This document shows positions 21,296-32,208 of a DNA stretch of 64,000 bases, piece by piece; position 1 is the stretch's first letter; every line of letters begins with the position of its first letter. The translations under genes and the position numbers were made by a program. The notes below the pieces were generated by a model. The model had not been told where the DNA came from. It ran no database searches and was given only the letters and a program-made list of their open reading frames with translations. The DNA comes from Branchiostoma lanceolatum (Eukaryota > Chordata > Leptocardii > Amphioxiformes > Branchiostomatidae): contig NC_089723.1 in assembly GCF_035083965.1 (NCBI RefSeq), positions 35,142,193 to 35,206,192 of the forward strand. Reading direction: 5' to 3'.

Positions 21296-22550
21296 ACGTG
21301 AATACCTGTTAAAACGTTAACTTACATCTGATTGCACGGAAGCTCCATGCCAGGTATGCGCTGCGTAGAGGAAATATCTACTTGTTCTCGTTTATACTCT
21401 GCAGCTCGGCATATTCAAAGACCTTAGAAACCTGTGCATCTTACTCTACAAGCAGATAACATTATCAAATTCCGTGATGGCAGCCAAACATTTCTAAGAA
21501 CTTTCAAAATCTTAAGATCTCCTGGGATTAGGCCTAGTACGTCAGTTGACCTCAGACTACCCTTACAGGTAATTCGAGTTGCCAATAATCCTTCCCAGTT
21601 GAAGATGTTTGCCTTGCAGACAAAGAGCGAAAACGAGAGAGGGTACAATCGATATCATGTTATTCAAGTGTCGGACAAAATATCTTAAGGGAGGACATGC
21701 CGAAAGTAACATATTGGACAAGATATCGATGTATTTGTGACCAGAACTAAATATCTTAGACGTTAAGACTGGAGGGTTGAAAAAATCACTACATCAAGTT
21801 ATTCCACAACTAATCCATATTGATCAGAATTAAAGAAGTTTCCACATTGCTAGAATGTCGGATAAGAAACGGTTATGGCGGTGATCAAAGTGTAGATACA
21901 AATTGAGACAAACAAAACAATATAAAAAGTCTTCACTCATTCTATTTTTTTCCTTCATGCAAAAGTTTCACATGGGTTAACAAGAGTTCCAAGTGAAGAG
22001 TTGAGCAATTTCTTTTTGTCATACAAGCTGAAGGCGATAAAATTGGATGCAGGCTTAAGTGGACGTTGAAGATTGATATAGCTGTTCTTAAGATGTCTTC
22101 AGAAGGAAAGCGATCTATATCTTGAGGATTTCGTGTTGTCTCTTACAAAGGGTGAAGATTCCACCGTAGAATTCACCTTGTTATAACAAGTCGAACCAAA
22201 ACAACTCAAGGCCGTGTGTCCATACCACTTACATGTACCTTTTGATCTTTGAAGCAGGATTTTCTTCAGATCAAGAGATATTCAAGAGGCAGAGAATTTT
22301 TTCAAGCTTTTAGATTTCGTCGCCCATCTATTTCCGGGCTCTGCTTTGATACCCTGCATGTTGATATCCCTTTGATATCCCATGGCCCATCAGTCGATCG
22401 ATTGCTCCTCTGTTTCAATCAAAGTTGTTATTCTCACGTCATCAGATAAGGTAAGCAAAGCAACGGGCGGAGTAAAAAGGATTGGCAGAGCGACCTATCA
22501 AGAAGGATAGATTGTGACTTGAGAGGCAAAACTACAGGAGGAAGATTGTC
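21296..22550. other. No recognised feature
   Basis: Plain spacer. Overlapping open frames of 74-84 codons at 21424-21688 show no family resemblance. Confidence 0.45.
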
Positions 22551-22554
22551 AATT

Positions 22555-22875
22555 TATTACCTCCATAGAGATGGAGCTTATGTTGTGTGTGTGTGTGTGC
22601 GTGTGTGTGTTTGTGTGTGTGTGTGTGTACGTGTATGTGTGTGTCTCCGAATATTTGCGGTGAACATAACTTCACCCAAAACTGTGTTTTAACAGAATTA
22701 ACAAGTCAGAGCTTTTGGATGCAGGAACCAGGAATTCAGCACCAAGGACAGGGCAAAACAGAAAGTTCCTGCATGTATAGTGTTGATATTTGGTATGTGG
22801 GTACGTTAAGGTTGATTTTGGCCCCCTTGTAGCTTTCATTGGCACTGCAACAGGACATCCTTTTTCATATCTTTT
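22555..22875 (+). repeat. ATTACCTCCAT-type dispersed repeat with (GT)n
   Basis: Starts ATTACCTCCATAGAGATGGAG, then a GT tract (22583-22643), then 'GATATTTGGTATGTGGGTA' and 'TTGATTTTGGCCCCCTTG'. The same order is at 29120-29400, and the start occurs inverted at about 61100-61150. Function unknown. Confidence 0.65.
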
Positions 22876-23590
22876 GTCTTGGACATGTTTGGTTTTGTTG
22901 AGAGGCGATAGTAACGTAGTGAAGTAGCGATAGGGATTGTGTGGTGATTTATGGGTGAGGTATTTTCGGCAGTATCGTTGGCAGCTCTACGCTCCCTGGT
23001 CAGGATCCAAAATTACCTAATAGCTGTGTCCACGATTTACGCCCAATCACGAGACCGCTAGTTGTGTGTTAGAGGGCTACCGCCATCTCCCGATATAGAT
23101 ACAAGCAAGCCTACGTGTACTACTAGGTTATCAATACAATACAATGCAATACAGCAACACGCAGTTACCATTAAAAAGTAGTTTAGTCCTAGATAGCAAG
23201 ATGCTCATTTATCATTATCACCTTTGTCTACTATGTAACGTTTAAGCTATGTATTGTATATATTTCACTGTATATGTAACATATATATTAGTTAGGTTCA
23301 TGTTAGGCGACCTGTACCTAGCCCTTCTTCGGGGCACGAATGTACGATAATGCCTTTCATTCATTTATTGCGTCAGCTGTGGTCTGAGTTCCTCTCTTGT
23401 ATTTCTGTAAAATCCTCCTATACATCAATCATCTATGGACTTAACAATTCTTCTGTGCTGATACTGTATTTTTCTTGTTGACAAAGCAATTCGAGTTTAT
23501 GGCTCAAGTACAACACGAGGCAATTGAGTATTTGCCCTTAGGTCGCTGTTTTATAAAAGCCCGTCCGTTACAACTTGCTAAGTCATATCA
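22876..23590 (+). repeat. LINE-type 3' tail within spacer
   Basis: About 23230-23370 ends 'CTTCTTCGGGGCACGAATGT' then 'GCCTTTCATTCATTTATT'. It looks like the 3' end of a non-LTR element with a short ATTC-type tail. No coding part is recognised upstream. The flanks show nothing. Confidence 0.4.
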
Positions 23591-23594
23591 GTGA

Positions 23595-23725
23595 TAGTTA
23601 CGTGCTCAGTTGGTAACCAGGAATATTAGCCACCATAGACGCAAGTGGGCCCGCAGGGAGTAACCCCCTGCGTTTGAAGCGTCCCTCAGGAAGGCACCTC
23701 CGGACATGCTTCACCTCACCACATC
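23595..23725 (+). repeat. tRNA-like SINE fragment (family C)
   Basis: The head ACGTGCTCAGTTGGTAACCA is close to the head at 3300. It is followed by 'AGGAAGGCACCTCC'. Decayed. Confidence 0.4.
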
Positions 23726-24029
23726 AATCACCTAAAACAACCGGGATTCCAAACTGCTCAGAACACCGGCGTAGGCTATCGTTTTCGTGTTCGTTGAGCC
23801 AGCTGCCAATAACTCGGCTTAGGCCAAGTTGATGTGATTCCATGGATGACGTCCGCGCGCGCAGCAATTTTCGTCCGTTTTTAAAGAAAAAAAAAGTTTT
23901 CTACCATACTTTAAATCGTGCAAAGCAGCTACAAAATGAGCAAATGTATGCTGTAAATTGCAGAATGATAGTTCGTAAAACGGATACTAATGTGTAGAAT
24001 GCCAAACTCAAAGAAGAAGATGTGACAGA

Positions 24030-25710
24030 CCAAAAATGAAGAATCCATTATTTGTGCGTTTAGCCATTTGTTCAAGCTTCCTGGCCACGTAGATTTCTAG
24101 CCTGAATTCAATCAAGCCTCATGTGACCGCTCGCCGCCCTGTAACCACCTCACAACCCAAGCGGGGAGAGAAACCCCCGGACAGCTGGAGTTTGCGTTAT
24201 ACAGACTAGTAGATTTCATGAAGGTAACGGTTTTTTTAAAAAATATTTTGATTGGCACGCTCGCATCAGTTTTGGGGTTCCCAGAGGATGTCATCCATAT
24301 AATCAAATCAACATGGCCTTATGAGCACGGACAGTTCGCAGCGGAGGCGGCCGGGTGATCAGAAAGTCATACACACGCGTCCGAAGTTACGGATCGCTCA
24401 TCAAAAATGATGGAAGAGCGGTCTGTTGTGGTCGATGTGGCTATCCCGCTGCCTCGGGAAAAAACGTGAGCCGCCATTTCATTTGAGCTTCGTTTGGTTT
24501 GGAGACTCAACCGTTAAAGGAAGGAAAACAACGGGTCGATGTCGTTATAAGCTTTGTGCCCTTGGCATAACGAGAAAGTAATCTGTTTGTCAGTACAAAG
24601 GATAGGTCTGAAGGTCATGCTCAGATCTTGGACAGGATCAAATACTAAGGCGTATGAGTCTTTTCAAAAATAGAATCTGCTGATGGCTATACAAACAGAT
24701 TCGGTGGAAACAGCACGTTATAAGTTCAGAGCTAGAGAAGTACAACTAGGTATGTACTCCATATCCCGTCCCCTGCGTTAGTTTTATTGGAAAACGCGCG
24801 CTTTAGAACGAAGAGATCGAGCGTGTTTTTTCCTCACGAAACACTGTTCATGGATAATTCTTCGATATCGTGTGGCATTGAAGCGGCTCTTAAAGAAATC
24901 TAGCACAGAAATGATAGGCCCTTGACCTCCACATGGTTCAACAAATTGAGGTAACTATCAAAAGAAAACTTTATCGATGTGAGTGGTGTTGGAGTGGCTC
25001 TCAAAAAGAAGAAAAAAGAACACGGAGAAAACAGGCCCTTGACTTTCTATTTTTATATTCATAGTTCTATAAACACATTCTCAGGCATAATTTGGAATGA
25101 TGATGAACATGAGTGAATCTAGAAAAACAGCATGTGAAATGTGTTTTAGTATGGATGAGATCATGCTTTATGTCACCCACAGCCATGCACCGCAAGCGGC
25201 AGTGCGAGCGAAATCATGCGACCAATAGTGCGATTTACATCACCCTGTAACGTTAAAACGTACACCGAGATACCTTGGAATTGACGCTACTGGAGTTGCA
25301 GTTCAATAGTCAGTCGCATGTCGGCGTAGTTGCAAAGCACATCTAGGACGATCAGACTGGCTATGCTAAGAGTTATGTTCCATCTGGTCTCCGATATACC
25401 GTATCTAGTTAACCTGAGTCCCAAATTCTAAAATCCTTATGGTTAAGTAACGTTACTTCTAAAGAAGCACGTGTATCGTCAGATGTCATATCTGTTTGGC
25501 TTCAGGAATAACATATCTATGTGATCTCATAGAGTTATAGCATAGGTTTTAGAAATAACTCAACCTGGGGGGGGGGGAGCTTAAACAACTTAACATGCAC
25601 ATTAAGTATGTTATATGTGAAAGTTCTGTTGTGGTACGTGGATCTAAATCCCAAACATAACACTATACTGGAAATATGTCACTCTGAAACATGGAACAAT
25701 CTACAGGGCA
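24030..25710. repeat. Left half of a segmental duplication flanking the Kelch gene
   Basis: 24270-24315 (GGTTCCCAGAGGATGTCATC) matches 28573-28615, and 25630-25710 (GTGGATCTAAATCCCAAACA, GTCACTCTGAAACATGG) matches 29745-29820, in the same order and orientation. Between them, 24855-24927 and 24967-25043 are themselves a direct repeat ending 'GGCCCTTGAC'. Only traces of similarity survive elsewhere. No gene is seen. Confidence 0.5.
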
Positions 25711-26318
25711 ACTAAGTATAAACACGTTTACTAAGGTCAAGCAATAAATGACGCCAGGCTTTTCTGTTTCTATGTAGGGATGTGAACACTGAGGACGAAT
25801 TTAAGAAGAAAAAGACAACCTACCTCCATTTATATCAATTAAAAGTTTGTTGCTTGTTTCATGCACCATGTTCTGTGGTTCAATTTGTGTTACCAGCTTT
25901 ATATTCCTGTAGTTATTAAATTCAAACAGGCTCCACACAGTTAAATCAAATAGCCTAAGTTATATTAAAAAAGTGTACTTTCAATTACAAAATCATTACA
26001 GAGATATGTGCTAGAAGATTTCAATACATGATTTTTATGGTTTGTATTCTACACCGATGTACAATAATACACGAAAATAGCAATTCAAATGGCAACATGA
26101 GGCAGTAAATAAACTTTACTAATCTAACATTCAAGTAGGGGCATTGATCAAGTAATGTAGTCTTCTCATATCAATCATCGTTTACTTTTCTCTGCCAAGG
26201 AGCTACAGGAACACAACCATCAACATTTTTCTTGAGCCAAATGATGTTGGACCAATCATTCAACAACTATTGTACCAAAAGGCAACTTGTGGCTTTAAAC
26301 ATCTTAATGTGGGGCTGT
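25711..26318 (-). other. Likely 3'UTR and downstream flank of the Kelch gene
   Basis: AT-rich DNA directly after the stop codon at 26319. I found no canonical AATAAA on the minus strand here, so the transcript end is not placed. Confidence 0.4.
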
Positions 26319-28067
26319 CTATTGATGTTGAACATCAGCAATACAGTACTTAAGTATTGTGATGCAAGTAGCGTAGGATACAGGCTTGGCCATGGTTCCC
26401 ACAAGACTGAGTGACTGGCTGTCTGGATCAAGGCACATGACAGCTGCACTTTCCCCTTCTGTTTCATCAAAGCCTCCATAGCAGTAAACCTTCCCCCCGA
26501 ACGCAGTCATTCCACAACCAGATGGAACACCTGATGCTACCTTACTCCAGAGACCACCGTCTTTGCTGGGGGTGTAACAGTAAATGGATGAATGTATCCC
26601 AGTCATGTAGATGTTTCCATTTAAGACTGTGGTAGTTACATTGGCATTGCGAGCTGCTTCAGGCATGTCCCCCATTGCTTTCCACTGCAAGTCTCCTGGA
26701 TTGAAGCAGTACATGGTGGTTGGTTTAGCGTAACTATCATCCGAACCACCCATCACATATATACTGCTGTCTAACACTGCAACAGCATGATCCCACCTTG
26801 GTTCTGGGAGAGGAACACCTTCTGTCCACACGTTCAGCCTTCGGTCATAGACCTCAACTGAATCTGTAAATCCCTGTGATCTTTCAATTTCAGTACCACC
26901 AATTGCATACACCTTACCATATAACACTGCCAACCCATGATAACGCCGCGGTAACTTCATCTGAGCAATCTTGAACCAGAAGTCCAGCTGTGGCTGGTAC
27001 AGCCATACATCCTCGCCAATACACATGACAATGTCACTTGTGCCCAGAACAGCCACATATGGTATATCATCAGGATACTGATAGTAATAAAAGGTCTCAC
27101 TCTCAGTTGGTTTGGTCAAATCATTCCAACTTGAGATAGTTGGCTCAGCATCACTGGTCATTGTGATGAAGTGGGAGAAATGACCATCTCTGTAGGGTTC
27201 TTCCCCTCCAATGACCACGACTGTCTCCCTCAGACCACTGGCACGGCGAGGACAGGAGCGTGGCGACCGGACCTCTCCTGGAAAGTGCTGGCACCTGTGA
27301 GCTTCTGTCAAGATATCCTGGCAAGACTTGCGAACAACCCCATTTCTCTCCACATTTTCCATGAAGTACAGCTTATCCATGAAAGGGAACCTGACCAGTT
27401 CCATCAGCTCTCTCATCTCCTTCTTTCTCTTCCTGGTGTCGTGGTTGATCCATGCCATCACTGCTTCATACACGACTTCTTCTGTGGCATTGAGGTCGTC
27501 AGATGAGATAAGTGTGATGAGCTGGTCCTTAGTCATAGAAAGGAACTCTGGTGTTTTGCTGACTGCTGCAAACTCATTCAAGGCACACAACCTCGCTTTC
27601 TTCTCCAGGTCTGGGCAGGACAGCATGTTGCCAACCTGCAGTATCTGCAGGCAGTCTTTGGCACTCAGATTATTTAATATGAAAGTCACACAAGCATCAC
27701 GCACAGGTGGGAACCGGAAGAAGTTGGCCCCTTCTAGCAGTTTCACAGCATTGTCTTCTGTGATGGTGACCTTAGATGTGTATGCGTAGTCAACAAGAAG
27801 CTGCAAGGCACCAGGGGAGACTTCGTGAATGGTTACTTTGTGCTCCTTGCTCTCGTGATGTCCACTACAGAACATTGCACGAAAGTATTCACTGCAAGCA
27901 GCTAGAACACTTCTATGGCATGGTATCTCTTTTCCAGAGACACAAAGGACAACATCTGTCAGTAGGTTGTCAGATCGCAGTTCCTGTAAGCCCTGCAAGA
28001 GGGCGTCTGCATGTGGATTGTGGCAGAAGTTAACTGGTGCCTGTGATCTCTGGGTCTCTGCCATCAT
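26319..28067 (-). CDS. BTB-BACK-Kelch protein (KLHL family), 582 aa
   Basis: The whole CDS is in one exon. Residues about 27-130 are a BTB domain (LLTDVVLCVSGKEIPCHRSV, then CSEYFRAMF), about 135-240 a BACK domain, and about 280-570 Kelch repeats. Gly-Gly doublets are visible in VVVIGGEE, VYAIGGTE, YVMGGSDD and VYCYGGFDE; one blade has TG instead (NIYMTGIHS). Such proteins normally act as CUL3 ubiquitin-ligase adaptors, BTB binding CUL3 and Kelch binding the substrate (family knowledge). The linker SPRSCPRRASG resembles the KLHL24/KLHL6/KLHL35 group, but I do not assign an orthologue. The start is the first of two adjacent Met codons. Nine bases upstream a splice acceptor (TTTTGCAG) shows that the 5'UTR is split. 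Length is typical. Confidence 0.93.
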   Translation of the reverse strand: MMAETQRSQAPVNFCHNPHADALLQGLQELRSDNLLTDVVLCVSGKEIPCHRSVLAACSEYFRAMFCSGHHESKEHKVTIHEVSPGALQLLVDYAYTSKVTITEDNAVKLLEGANFFRFPPVRDACVTFILNNLSAKDCLQILQVGNMLSCPDLEKKARLCALNEFAAVSKTPEFLSMTKDQLITLISSDDLNATEEVVYEAVMAWINHDTRKRKKEMRELMELVRFPFMDKLYFMENVERNGVVRKSCQDILTEAHRCQHFPGEVRSPRSCPRRASGLRETVVVIGGEEPYRDGHFSHFITMTSDAEPTISSWNDLTKPTESETFYYYQYPDDIPYVAVLGTSDIVMCIGEDVWLYQPQLDFWFKIAQMKLPRRYHGLAVLYGKVYAIGGTEIERSQGFTDSVEVYDRRLNVWTEGVPLPEPRWDHAVAVLDSSIYVMGGSDDSYAKPTTMYCFNPGDLQWKAMGDMPEAARNANVTTTVLNGNIYMTGIHSSIYCYTPSKDGGLWSKVASGVPSGCGMTAFGGKVYCYGGFDETEGESAAVMCLDPDSQSLSLVGTMAKPVSYATCITILKYCIADVQHQ

Positions 28068-28076
28068 CCCTCAATC

Positions 28077-28930
28077 CTGCAAAACACCAGAACTTCTGCA
28101 TCGTTAGACTGTACTGAATGATATGCCAGAGGAATATGCCGGTCAAAGAATAGAGTACAGATTGCAACCTAGGGGAAAATGATACCCTCATCTCAGGCTG
28201 AATCCCCTGGTCGATTATTCAATCACCGACCCTATTTTTGCTGAATTCTACATTGTACTATCAACAAGAATTCAGAGACCTCGCACCTCCCTGAAATATT
28301 CTATTAATGCAATAACTGCCACGTCTACATATTTCATGAATGGTTAATGACACATTATATTACATCACACATGTTCCAAATATGAAATTTCCATCATTTA
28401 CCACTAATGATCACTAATGTCCTAGAATGAAGCTTTGAAGAAGTGAAATTCGATGCGTTTCATTTTTTCAACCTTCCTGACCAAGTAGATTTCATATTAT
28501 GAAATTGAGGTACATTTTTTTGGCAAACATTTCTTTAGTCCTCTTTTTATAAATTTTTTCTCATCAGTTTTTGGGTTCCCTGAGGATGTCATCCATATAA
28601 CCAAATCAACATAGCCTATTAACTAAAGATGGGGCAGAAACAAACAACGAGGACATCGCGGTACGTACACCAAATCCTTGTCCAAATCAAGGAGGTATTT
28701 AACCTCCTTGTGCAAATTGATCCAAATTATTTAGTTCAGGTTTGGAGAGAGAGGTTGGGGGTCATTTTGAAAAGACATTTGGTGAGAAACAGCACAGCGC
28801 TTCGCACTAGCTAAGTAGTAACAGATGCGGCCGTCACCCACGAAATGTCTTCCAGGAAAGTAATATAACACAGCATATTCCACGTTATATAATAACGTTG
28901 TAAAAGGGATAGTCAGTAATGTGTTCCTAC
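28077..28930 (-). other. 5'UTR intron of the Kelch gene (predicted)
   Basis: The acceptor GTGTTTTGCAG lies just before the 5'UTR tip at 28076. The best upstream donor is ACTGTGAG|GTAGGA at 28931/28930. The first exon would then run upstream to somewhere near 29040. This needs transcript support. Confidence 0.45.
28440..28640. repeat. Right half of the segmental duplication, first part
   Basis: 'CTTCCTGACCAAGTAGATTT' and 'GGTTCCCTGAGGATGTCATC' match 24075-24315 in the same orientation. The second matching part is at 29745-29820. Confidence 0.55.
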
Positions 28931-29045
28931 CTCACAGTGCAAAAGTTCAAGGAAATCAATGGCTGTTTCGATCCGTAGTCGATCTTTTTCAGCTCCCGCG
29001 CCACAGCACGTCCGAGTGTCCAGGCCTGCAAGCAAAAAGGGCGGG
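28931..29045 (-). promoter_or_regulatory. Probable first (non-coding) exon/promoter of the Kelch gene
   Basis: GC-richer patch (CCCGCGCC, CACGTCCGAG) ending in a consensus splice donor on the minus strand. No TATA box. Assigned by position and donor only. Confidence 0.35.
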
Positions 29046-29114
29046 AAGTTCCAGGAAGTTCAAAGGTCATTCCTGGGATAGTCCAAATCATGAGAGGGGT
29101 CGCAGATTATAAAA

Positions 29115-29600
29115 CAGCTGCAATTATTACCTCCATGAAAAATGGACGTTAGATTGATACCTCCAAGAAACATGATGATACAGTATTTGGCCTGTCTGTG
29201 GGTGTTTCTGTATTTTGTGGTCTGCATAACTTGAGAACCTCTGGATGGACCGTAAAGATATTTGGTATGTCTGAAGGTCTTGGGAAGACAAAGGTCAACG
29301 TCGATTTTGGGCCCCCTGGTTTGTGACCATAGTTTTTCCGTTATTTGTATCTTTTGTCCAGGCGTGCTATGGCGTTGATTTTTTGGCGTATAACTTTTGA
29401 TGTAAGGAATATGTGGTGTAAGCCACCAAGTACTAAGTAGCTTGCTTTGGTACTGCAGGGATGTTTTGTTAAAATCTTTCAAGGATGAACAAACAAAGGA
29501 ACAATGGATTTCAATGATATTTGGCATGCAGGTAGCTTAGATAAAGATGTACACATTGAGATTGAAATTAGCGCATAATTTGCATAAGTAATTAGGGAAA
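29115..29600 (+). repeat. ATTACCTCCAT-type dispersed repeat, longer copy
   Basis: Starts ATTACCTCCATGAAAAATGG. Later 'AGATATTTGGTATGTCTGAA' and 'TCGATTTTGGGCCCCCTGG' match the copy at 22555-22875. It ends near 'GCATAATTTGCATAAGTAAT'. Confidence 0.6.
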
Positions 29601-30227
29601 ATACAGTACAAAATTCCAGTGTTTTTACTTTTCAGTAATAGGACTTAAAACATGATATGTAACTCTTGGCAGGTGGAAAATCTATCATGGAGGTTCAATA
29701 GAGTTGTAAAATGTATATACAGTACCAATACATCTAGTCTGTTTCGTGGATCTAAATCCAAAACATAACTCCATACTTAAACATAAACACACAAAGTCAC
29801 TCTGAAACTTGGAACATTTATTGGTGACTCTACCATGATTGTCACATGGACAGAACAGCGTTCTTGTACTGATGTTATCAACAGCGACATGCAGAATACA
29901 ATGATACATTGTATGCTCTTCTGTCCCATAACCATAACCCTAACCATTACCCCACTCACACACACACACAAACAAACAAGGAAAGCCTAACATGTATTCT
30001 TACTGCTGTTCCCAAGCAATGCCTCTGATGAAGCGTGTTACTGCAATCACAGGGAATATTCTACTTTATAGATTTTTAAAAAAAAAAACGATGAAAAGTT
30101 TGGAGGAACTTGAGTGAAGCCACTGAATGCGCTGCTGTTGATGTACAGGAAAGTCCCAGGGACTGGCAAGTGCAAGCTGTACACTCTGGCTTGGGCTATG
30201 CTAGAGTATAAGCCGATTCATTGTCTA
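29600..30227. other. Spacer
   Basis: Apart from 29745-29820 (second part of the segmental duplication) and a short CA run at 29956, nothing is recognised. Confidence 0.45.
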
Positions 30228-30425
30228 AACTGCACATGAACACACAAACCGCAGTAAGATGCATTGCGGGTAATACATGTATGTCAAAGGTGAAGGCCCC
30301 TAATCATAACTTGCAAAACTTATCTAGACCATGCTTACTACATGTCCAGACATGTCTTGGGAACTTCAACTTTGACATAGTACCCACAATACATCTCACT
30401 GCACATGCACAGGTCAAACTGTGAA
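30228..30425. mobile_element. TIR element with GCATTGCGGGTA ends, copy 1
   Basis: The left arm (TGCACATGAAC, GTAAGATGCATTGCGGGTAA, GTCAAAGGTGAAG) and the right arm (CTTCAACTTTGACATAGTAC, CCACAATACATCTCACTGCA) are imperfect inverses of about 55 bp. Copy 2 is at 32635-32855. The arms contain a CCCACAATGC-like core. Confidence 0.65.
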
Positions 30426-32208
30426 CGAAGCCTATTGGTCAAAACCATTGGAAACAAACAGGTCCTAATAAGGTAATGTATTACACACATCTTATACAAC
30501 CACAAGCTGATCAATCTACATGTGTACAACCTTAAAGTATCTAAAGCTCCCTTGTTAAGAAGTCAAACTGTTTCTTCAAACAGAATCAAGTATTACATGT
30601 GAATATCCTTTTGAACCTATTGCCTCTTATGCATGTAACATGAGATGCCAAATACTAGATTTTGTTCAGTTATTATGTAGATTGCTACAAGTGTCAACAA
30701 CTTGAGACTGCTTGTCCAACAAGAGTAAAATGGAAAGAAGTTTGTTCCCTTGTTATGATAGAGCCTATGGTTGCACAATCCCTAGATATTGATGTACATG
30801 TAAAGGTAGGTGGAAGATACTTATGTGCATGGTTATATGAAGACAACATGAACTAATGCTAAAAATCTATCTTTGCTTTCATTTCTTTGACACTGCCCCA
30901 ATCCCCAGCACTATTCTTGATTACATATGTATCATATGTACTTCTTTGCACTACGTTATTTGCCAGTTACCACAAGCGCTACATTATGGTTGCACCATGT
31001 GCAGAATCCCTACCCATAATTTCATTGAGGTAAATCTAGCTCCCTACTCCACAGTCTTGGCTTACATGTTTTAACTACGACAGAGTAAACCTTATCAAAA
31101 CATCAAACAATGAAAGTGCTGAGCTAAGACAGAACGGCTACCTACTGAAACATCTGTAAGAAAAGGCACACATTTCTTAAGTGCAATCTGCTACATGTAC
31201 TTGGGTTGTGATTATAGACTTGCAATTTTTCGATCATGTTAGCAGAGATGAACATGTTATAAAAGATCTTTTAAATTGGCTACAGTTCCATGGTTGAGAC
31301 TAAAAAGAGAAGAATCTGTGGTGGCAGTGAGCTAGTATGTGATGTAGAAAAACATACAGAAAATCTCGATACATTGAGAAGATACATTGAACCAAGTCAT
31401 GTACTTCATGATCATTCACAGCTGTCTTTCGAAGAATTGTCTACGAAAAAATGAAACAAAATATATATGAGATTCTTCTTGTACAATTTGTGGGCTCATC
31501 TTGGCTGAACCCTAAAAGTTCTTAAGTGAGTCTTTTAATAAGCCGGATAATTTTAAGACCAAATAGACGGGTACTACAAGCAGACATATTGAGGTCCATG
31601 GGCTTGCAAGCTGCAAAGAAAATCTCTTAATGATGCACAGCTCTACCCTGATTTTAGGGGTAGCATACAGTAGCAGAGCAATGGGACCAGATCCTACATG
31701 CAAGCTAGCAACTGCATATATGATAAAACTGTTTTGAAGAAGATTTCTTTAAAAAAAAGCTGAACTTCCCTCTCTGAGGACATTTTGCTGCCGTCCCTCC
31801 TATGTTGGATTTCAAATACCAAGGTTGCTATCTGAACATTACGGCATTCTTCTTATTGTGACTCTCTTCATCATGTATGTAGCCAGAAGAAAACATGTTT
31901 AAAAGGGATCGTAATCTGCCCTATTGGGAGCACACTGGTGAGATGTTGAGCTCACTTTTGTCCACCAGGAAAAAAAACATGGATTTTGATATCAATGTCT
32001 TCTAAAACAACACTGCATAATTTGTCCAGTATGAGTTTTTGTAAAAGGCTTTCTAGGTTGAAAAAAAAAAATTGAACGGAAGAGAAAGAAATGGACCAGG
32101 CACACATCAACACACATTTGAGAAGGGAGCTACTCCTAGGAATTTTTTGGGATAAATTTTTTTGAGAAAAAGCGTGGTTCATCTGGTAGCCATGGCAACA
32201 GCAGACTC
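30426..32208 (-). other. Intergenic or FKBP12 3'UTR
   Basis: Low-complexity AT-rich sequence with short open frames. An ATTAAA on the minus strand near 31533 is a possible weak poly(A) signal for the FKBP gene. No other feature is supported. Confidence 0.4.

Noticed and set aside
27171..28033. Plus-strand open frames of 85-153 codons
   Set aside because: They are antisense shadows of the Kelch coding exon, without a signal of their own.
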